Assembly (NCBI GenBank): GCA_947388675.1
Contig: CANDRW010000011.1
Coordinates: 1 to 50,515 of the forward strand
From: an uncultured Clostridium sp.
Lineage (GTDB): Bacteria; Bacillota; Clostridia; TANB77; CAG-508
Length of the DNA: 50,515 nt
Reading direction: 5' to 3'
Shown here: positions 44,526 to 50,515 of the stretch, piece after piece
How the letters are laid out: each line of letters starts with the position of its first letter
Numbering within the stretch: position 1 is the stretch's first letter
Translations under genes and position numbers: made by a program
The notes under the pieces: model-generated
What the model saw: only the letters and a program-made list of their open reading frames with translations
The model's database searches: none
What the model was told of the DNA's origin: nothing

Positions 44526-46950
44526 CTAAAGTAAAAAAAGATAAGAAAGTAAAAAGTAAAAGAGAATCAAAATTTAGCCTTTTCTTAAAAAAACGAAAAG
44601 CAAATAAAATAGCAAAACCTCGCACCACTTCTCAAATTATGAGTATGTTTTTTAAATCATATAATGAAAATACTTCTATCCTACAGTTAGATGATGAACA
44701 TTATTCTGTATGCTTTGAATATCAAGATATATCTTTTTCAAAGGCTGATTACGAAACACAGGAAAGCATATTTTTAAAATGGGTATCATATTTACATTCA
44801 TTTAACTTTAATGACCATATTCAAGTTATAAAAATAGGCACACCTGTAAAAAGAATTGATTATAAGAAAAACTATATATATGATGAAAACAAACTACAAG
44901 GAAATAAATTAAGGATAGGAAAAGAATTTAATACACAAATTGAAAATTGTTTAGGAAATAAAGAAAATATATCTTGTGATACTAGACTTATAACAATAAG
45001 TACAAAAGCAGAAAGTCTAGCAGATGCACAGGATATTTTTATGCAATATCAATTAAGAACAGAAGAAAAATTTAAAGAACTAAAATCAAAAATTAGAAGG
45101 ATAAGTATTGGAGAAAGGTTAGCACCTTTATATAATTTGTTCCATACTAATTTAATGGAAGATGAAGGAATTACTGATATTATTAAATATGCTAAGGATA
45201 ACAATTTAAGTATTTATGATGTTTTGGCAAGTAAAGAAGATGTTTCTTTAAGAGAAAAAAATTATATTAGCATTGGAAATAAAAAATTTATCAGAGTAAT
45301 GTATGTTAGTAGACTGCCTAAGTCTATAACTCCTAGATTTTATAATCGAATTTCCACACTTGAAAATTGCAATATCATAACAACACTTAATATAACTCCT
45401 ACAGATCCATCAAAAACTATACAAAAAGTTAATAAAAAAATAAGTGGTATGAAAACGGAGAGGCTTGAAAAGATTAAAAAAGCCAATAAAAATAACTACA
45501 GTTATGAGGCAGTTAGGGATGAGAAATTAGAAGATGCTTTAAGAGATGCACAATCTTTAAGAGATGCTTTACAAAAGAAAAAGCAAAAGCTATTTACCAA
45601 TAATATTCTTATCTGTATTCAATCAGATAGTTTGGATGAACTAGAAAAAGAAACTAAAATGATAAAAAGTATTGCAAGTGAGCATTTAATCACAGTCTAT
45701 AATTTAGATTGGCAGCAACTTGAAGGATTACAGAATTGCCTTGCCTTTGGTTATAATACTTTACAAATGCAAAGGTCTTTAACATCAGAAAGCACTGCTG
45801 CAAATGTACCATTCAACACCAAAGACTTAATGCACGAAAATAGTATATTCTATGGAATTAACCTAGTATCAAAAAATCCAGTTTTTGCAGATAGAAAGAA
45901 ATTGTTAAATGGCAATGGATGTGTTTTGGCAACTTCTGGAGCTGGAAAATCATTCTCAATAAAACTGAATATAGAGCAAGTTTTGTTAAGATACCCACAA
46001 GATGAAATTGTTATTTTAGATCCACAACGGAGAATATAAACCCTTAATTGATGCCTTTGGAGGTCAAACATTAAATATTAGTACCTCTAGCAACACCTAT
46101 ATAAATCCTTTCGATTCTTCTCTGCAATATGAGAATGATGAAGAAACTCTAAATAATAAAATAGAATTTTCATTAGCATTTATAGAATCGCTTGTATCAA
46201 GTGCTGGTCTTAGTGGAGAACAAAAAACACTTGTTGATAGATGCACAAAAAATATTTATGAGGAATATCAGATTCATAATTTTAGTGAACAATATGAACC
46301 AGATTTTATAAAATTCTATGAAGAATTAATGAAACAACCAGAAAGAGAAGCTAAAAATCTTGCCTTAGTTCTTGAAAGATACGTTCTAGGGGGAATGGAT
46401 ATATTCTCTAAAAAAACAAATATTGAAATAAAAAATCGTTTGATTTCTTTTGATATATCAGAATTGCCTCGTTCTATTCAGACAACGGGTTATCTTGTTG
46501 TTTTAGAGCATATTATGAACAGATTAAAAAGAAACAAAAATTTAGGAAAACATACTTGGATTTTTATTGATGAGTTCCACATATTGTTAGCAAATCCTTA
46601 CTCTGCCGATTATATTGCTAAAATTTATAAGACAGGTAGAAAAGAAAATGCAATACCTACCATAATCACGCAGAATATTCGGGGATGTAATTAAAAATGA
46701 GCAAGGTTGTAAAATACTATCTAATTCAGAATTTGCAATGATTTTAAAACAAAAGGCTTTAGACCTACCTGCTATATGTAAAATATTTGATATTTCAGAG
46801 GAAGAATCAAGATATGTAATGGATTCTCCAGCAGGTCAAGGAATATTGGTGTATGGTGAAGATAAAGTTCCTTTTAGAAATCAAATTTCAAAAGATTCTT
46901 ATATATATGAATTAAATCAAACATCTAATATGCAACTTAAAGTAGCTTAG
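44522..46950 (+). CDS. virB4: VirB4-family secretion ATPase, two CGG +1 shifts
   Basis: 808 residues, the usual VirB4 size, when the C at 46028 and 46680 is skipped. The N-terminal domain has TSQIMSMFFKSYNENTS; the ATPase domain has Walker A LATSGAGKSFS near residue 475 and Walker B-like IVILDPQ near 500. The first shift comes right after that and gives DPQGEYKPLIDAFGG, the same DP-x-GE motif that is shifted in VirD4. The second gives ITQNIGDVIKNEQGC, the family's TQ(N)xxD motif (residue 720). The second Walker B-like IFIDEFH is intact. TTG 44522 follows AAGGAGG. Confidence 0.95.
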
Positions 46951-46960
46951 GAGTTAGTAA

Positions 46961-48819
46961 ATGGCAAATGAAAACAATAATTCTAATAAGGATATTGCAA
47001 ATTCTTTAAGTAAATATTCTGATTATGCAAATAAAAGTACAAACCTTGTTTTAGATAGTGCAAATGCAATCAATAAGTGGTATTCAGAACAATTAGATAA
47101 AATAACTGAAAGTGATATTAAATCTAATAGATTAGAAACATCTATAGATAATTCTACAGATGAAATAGAAAATATTACAAATCAACCACAGACAAAACTT
47201 GAAACAAAAGTAGATAATTATGATGAACTACAAACAAATAATAGCAATGATATACAAAAGATTATCAATACCAATAATAGTAGAATTAAAACACAAGTAT
47301 TAGATAATGAAAGCATTGAAAATGCTGATAATATTGAATCTACAAATAATTTAGAAAATAATATAGAAAACACTTCTAATAAACATAGTAAAATACCTAA
47401 AAGAATTGCAACTACTATAAAAGGTGCGAAAATTATTAGCAATACTACTAATAAAGTAATTAAAACTGGTAAAAACATAAATACGGGATTAAATGAAGGT
47501 GGTTTAAAAAGTTTTGAACATACCTCTAGCAGAATAATGACAAAGCCTGTAAAAAAGGTTACAAATAAGGTTACACATAAAGCTACAAATCTTGTTGCAA
47601 AAGGTACAAAGAAAGTAGTTAAAAAAGTTGGAACAAAAGTAGTCCAAAAAACAACACATCTTATGATTAAATTAATGAAGTTATTAGTGAAATTAATAGC
47701 AAATGTAATGAAATTAATAATTTCTATGTTACCAGAGATTGCACCAGTCATCATTATACTTGTTGTAGTAGTAGCATTTTGCAGTTTTTTTCGGTTTGGG
47801 TATGAGTGAAGATACTAAGAAGAATTATGAACAATTTATGATTTCTATTCAAGATGAGTATGACAAACAAACTGTAGAATATTATAATCAGGGAAAAATT
47901 GTTCAAGGTACAATAGAAGGAAAAGGTTTTATAAATTGGAAAGCTCCACTTTCTATAATTCAGATGCTTAATGGAGATTTAGTATTTGATAATGCTGAGA
48001 AAGAACTTTTAAATTCTTTTAAGGATGCTGGATTATATGAAAAAATATCAGAGGAAACCTATACTTACGAAAAAACGATAGAGGAAACAGACAGAAATGG
48101 TAACAAAACTACCAAAAAGCAAACTGTTACAGAAACAAAGAAAATTGTTTCTAATCCTTCTCTAAATGATTATATAAATTGGTGTAATAACAATTTTAGT
48201 AAAATTAATAAATATAAAAAAGATAAGAAATTAAAATATGATTCTAAACAAACGAAATTTACTGATAATGAAGTGGAACAAATAAAGCTATTATATAATT
48301 CAAATAATTTCTTTGATTTATTTAGTGGAAGTTTTAAAGAAAGATATGCTTATTTAAGTGTAAGTATTGGTGATGAACAAATACAAGCAATTTACAATGA
48401 ATTTCTAAAAAATATTGGAGTCAGATATTTAATGGATCATAGTAACTTAAAATATGATGAGTGTATGAGTTACTATGATTGTTCAAGTTGGGTTATCCAT
48501 TGCTTAGCACATTGTGGAATCATAACAATTCCAAACACAGGAGCACAAGGAATTTACAATGGATACTGTTATCCTGTATCTATAAATGACAGAAAAGCAG
48601 GAGATTTAATTTTCTTAAAAGACACCTATGATACTGGTGAGCCTGGTAGTATATCTCATATTGGTATTTATATGGGTGAGCTTACTATAAATGGTAAAAC
48701 TACAGAATGGGTAATTGATACTCGGAGGCAATCCTTCTGGAGTACGAATTCGAGAATATAAAAATGGATGGTGGAATGGTCCTAATTTTTATGGATTTGC
48801 TAGATTGAAAGGTAATTAA
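46961..48819 (+). CDS. NlpC/P60 peptidoglycan hydrolase of the transfer system, two CGG +1 shifts
   Basis: 618 residues when the C at 47792 and 48723 is skipped. An Asn-rich cytoplasmic part (1-150), a basic Lys/Thr repeat region, one membrane helix (about 240-285, ending SFFGLGMSEDT after the first shift), an outer domain, and the NlpC/P60 end: Cys in YYDCSSWVIHCLAHCG and His in SISHIGIYMG. The second shift makes VIDTGGNPSGVRIRE and the proper end (GFARLKGN). It opens the wall for the mating channel, as CwlT/ORF14 of Tn916. In zero frame the protein stops at the membrane helix and never reaches the enzyme domain. Confidence 0.92.
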
Positions 48820-48918
48820 GATTGAAAATATTAAAAAAATTAATAAAAATGCTATTTAGAAGTATGTTTTTTGCAAATATACTTATGTTAGCAATTTGTT
48901 TTGAAAGTACAGTAATTA

Positions 48919-48960
48919 GAATGAGTATAATAATTTTTATATACTCATTCTCTTTTTTTA
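48919..48960 (+). terminator. Terminator of the transfer operon
   Basis: Perfect stem GAATGAGTATA / TATACTCATTC and a run of T. It falls in an open frame from 48822, a reason to reject that early start. Confidence 0.75.
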
Positions 48961-48986
48961 TAATAGTAATGAAAGCAGGTGATGTT

Positions 48987-49370
48987 ATGGCATATCCTAA
49001 GAAAGCAGATGTAGACTGGTATATTCCAAAAACTAAAAGAGCATTTGCTCATAGTACACAAGCAACAAGCGATTTAATTGAAGTTCTAGCCGAACAATAT
49101 TTAACGATAATAGATGTTTATAATGCTATTAATTATGATGATGAAGCAAAACAAATTTTAAAATATTACATTGATAAAGGTTATGGAAATTTCATTTTAA
49201 GAGATATGCTGCAAAGTAATTTTAATGGCTACTATAGAAAATTAGAAAATGAAAATATAATTGCTTTAACTCCAAATGAATTAAAGCAACATTTAGATTT
49301 TGCTAATATTGATAATATAAAAAGAACTATATTAAAGCAATTACCAGATGACTATGATTATAACTATTAG
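48987..49370 (+). CDS. Hypothetical ICE protein
   Basis: 127-aa protein from ATG 48987 (AGGTGAT upstream). A longer frame from TTG 48822 would add a hydrophobic stretch, but it runs through a terminator hairpin and has no ribosome site. Sequence YPKKADVDWYIPKTKRAFAH, then helical and acidic (DVYNAINYDDEAKQILKYY). Unrecognised. It probably forms an operon with the methylase, 11 bases downstream. Confidence 0.6.
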   Translation: MAYPKKADVDWYIPKTKRAFAHSTQATSDLIEVLAEQYLTIIDVYNAINYDDEAKQILKYYIDKGYGNFILRDMLQSNFNGYYRKLENENIIALTPNELKQHLDFANIDNIKRTILKQLPDDYDYNY

Positions 49371-49381
49371 AAGGTGAATAT

Positions 49382-50419
49382 ATGGATAATACAATACAAA
49401 TGAACTTATTTGAATATTTTATGGATGAAGAAAAATTTTCAATACAAGATGCTACAAATCTAATAAAAAATGTAAAAAGTATGGATGTAAACAATGAATC
49501 AATACGAGCTCGTATTTATGAAGGTGTTGATAGAGGAATTTTCAAAAAAATAACCAGAGGTGTTTACAAGGTAACTAGGCAACTAAAGGATGAAGAAAGC
49601 ACTTGTTTACTTATTAATGGTGATGGCAGAGATTTAAGTATGATAAAAGACCATTCTATTGATGGAATTATTACAGACCATCCATACGATCTACAAAAAG
49701 CTTTATCTGGTGGAAATAGAAAATTTGCTACATTTGAACTTTTTAAATATGAAAGTAAAGACTTTAAAGAGAAACAAAGAGTTTTAAAAGAAGGTGCATT
49801 TTTAGTAGAGTTTTTGCCTGAGGAATCACAAGTAAATTATGAATACCTTTACGAAATAAAAAAGATGGCTCAGGATAATGGATTAAAATATTTTGCAAAA
49901 GTTGCATGGGTAAAAGGAAATTTTATTGCTAATACTGGAAGGAAAGCAAAAAATTCAGAAGATGTAATGATATTTTCTAATGGAGAACCTCGAAATTTAA
50001 AATTAGATGCAAAGAAAAACCTTGCTATTGCTAAACAAAATAATTTAGAAGTAACAGGAAAGTCCTCGTATGAAATTAGGGATATGTTACAAGAAAATAA
50101 TCTGGATGTTGCATATATGAAGGGAACTAATGGAATGTTACCTACAGTATTTAATCATCAACCTAAAAATGTAAAGGACAAAATTATGGAGGCAGAAAAG
50201 CCAGTAGAATTAATAGAAGAAATTATTGAATATGTTTCTAAACCATACGAAACTCTACTCGACCAGTTCGCTGGTAGTGGGAATTTTGTAATTGCTTGTC
50301 ATAACAAAGATAGAAATAGTATTGCTATTGAAAAAAATAATAGTATGTTTGAAAAAATGAAAAATAATATTGAAAAAAATTTAGATGTTAAATTTGATGA
50401 AATGGACTATGATTATTAA
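49382..50419 (+). CDS. DNA methyltransferase (N4/N6 type) with N-terminal wHTH
   Basis: 345-aa protein. A winged-helix start (about 10-70), then the methylase with motif IV first (IITDHPYDLQKALSG, a DHPY in place of DPPY) and motif I late (LLDQFAGSGNFVIACHNK), so a beta-type order. The gap between them holds KVAWVKGNF and the target-recognition part. It may protect the ICE from host restriction, since no nuclease partner is seen. DHPY is unusual but keeps D, P and Y. No in-frame CGG. Confidence 0.75.
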   Translation: MDNTIQMNLFEYFMDEEKFSIQDATNLIKNVKSMDVNNESIRARIYEGVDRGIFKKITRGVYKVTRQLKDEESTCLLINGDGRDLSMIKDHSIDGIITDHPYDLQKALSGGNRKFATFELFKYESKDFKEKQRVLKEGAFLVEFLPEESQVNYEYLYEIKKMAQDNGLKYFAKVAWVKGNFIANTGRKAKNSEDVMIFSNGEPRNLKLDAKKNLAIAKQNNLEVTGKSSYEIRDMLQENNLDVAYMKGTNGMLPTVFNHQPKNVKDKIMEAEKPVELIEEIIEYVSKPYETLLDQFAGSGNFVIACHNKDRNSIAIEKNNSMFEKMKNNIEKNLDVKFDEMDYDY

Positions 50420-50448
50420 TTGATAAATAAATTTTATTATGGTATAAT
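50420..50448 (+). promoter_or_regulatory. Promoter before the intron
   Basis: TTGATA (50420-50425) and TATAAT (50443-50448), spacer 17. Transcription would start about 15 bases before the intron-like sequence. Confidence 0.65.
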
Positions 50449-50468
50449 CAACTCAACTAATAGTAATT

Positions 50469-50515
50469 GTGCGCCCAGCAAAGGGTAAGTAATCTAACGG
50501 GTGGAAATCCCGTCT
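50469..50515 (+). ncRNA. 5' end of a probable group II intron (cut by window end)
   Basis: GTGCGCCCAGCAAAGGG followed by TAATCTAACGGGTGGAAATCCC resembles the start of bacterial group II intron RNA: GUGYG border, then the first stems of domain I. Only 47 bases are present and no intron-encoded protein is in view. Confidence 0.6.

Noticed and set aside
48822-48986. N-terminal hydrophobic extension of the protein at 48987
   Set aside because: No ribosome site at TTG 48822, and the stretch contains a perfect terminator hairpin.

Overview
The window is about 50.5 kb of AT-rich DNA from a Gram-positive, Clostridia-like Bacillota. The evidence is the purine-rich Shine-Dalgarno sites, the AGA-dominated arginine usage, and a chromosomal gene set of CvpA, LytR-CpsA-Psr, D-Ala-D-Ala carboxypeptidase, ComEA and a Gld-type ABC exporter. 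Three mobile regions flank or interrupt one chromosomal block. (A) 1-2.9 kb is the right end of a Tn916-like or phage-like element: XRE regulator, sigma-like factor, small HTH protein and tyrosine integrase. (B) 2.9-10.67 kb has the layout of a phage-inducible chromosomal island (PICI, phage satellite): integrase and Stl-like repressor on the + strand; excisionase, primase-helicase, an origin-like repeat and a small terminase (terS) on the - strand. It abuts the 3' end of a tRNA-Arg(UCU) gene. (C) 25.9-50.5 kb is most of an integrative conjugative element (ICE). It starts at a tRNA-fMet gene cut in its anticodon loop and carries a replication initiator, sortase, a large thioester/Cna-B adhesin, DnaG-like primase, PcfB-like protein, VirD4, pilin-like, VirB6/TrbL, PrgI, VirB4, NlpC/P60 hydrolase and a DNA methylase. 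The window ends in the 5' end of a probable group II intron.

The chromosomal block (10.9-25.7 kb) is uninterrupted and ordinary.

The main observation is a recurrent +1 reading-frame break. Eleven mobile-element genes are each broken at one or more in-frame CGG codons, 25 sites in all. At every one, dropping the C and reading on from GGN (Gly) restores the full-length protein. Several restored glycines are ones the family needs: Walker A of VirD4 and of the satellite helicase, the DP-x-GE motif of both VirD4 and VirB4, the LGH box of the integrase, and the GGxASGK motif of terS. The rule holds on both strands. I found no in-frame CGG in the chromosomal genes, and about 27 CGG trinucleotides in other phases of mobile genes cause no break. 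The sites lie in mobilisation genes (int, xis, primase-helicase, terS, adhesin, and all but one small gene of the type IV secretion block) and not in the three XRE regulators. The simplest reading is that CGG is unassigned or very poorly decoded in this host and acts as a +1 frameshift codon (CGG-N read as Gly), which these elements use in their mobilisation genes. A base-calling artefact tied to coding phase is hard to imagine but must be excluded with the reads.

Other points: two adjacent ICE genes appear to start at ATT and ATA behind perfect Shine-Dalgarno sites; a duplicated intergenic hairpin shows compensatory changes; a GC-rich gene remnant and hairpin repeats lie between chromosomal genes; and elements A and B seem to sit in tandem at the same tRNA-Arg site.
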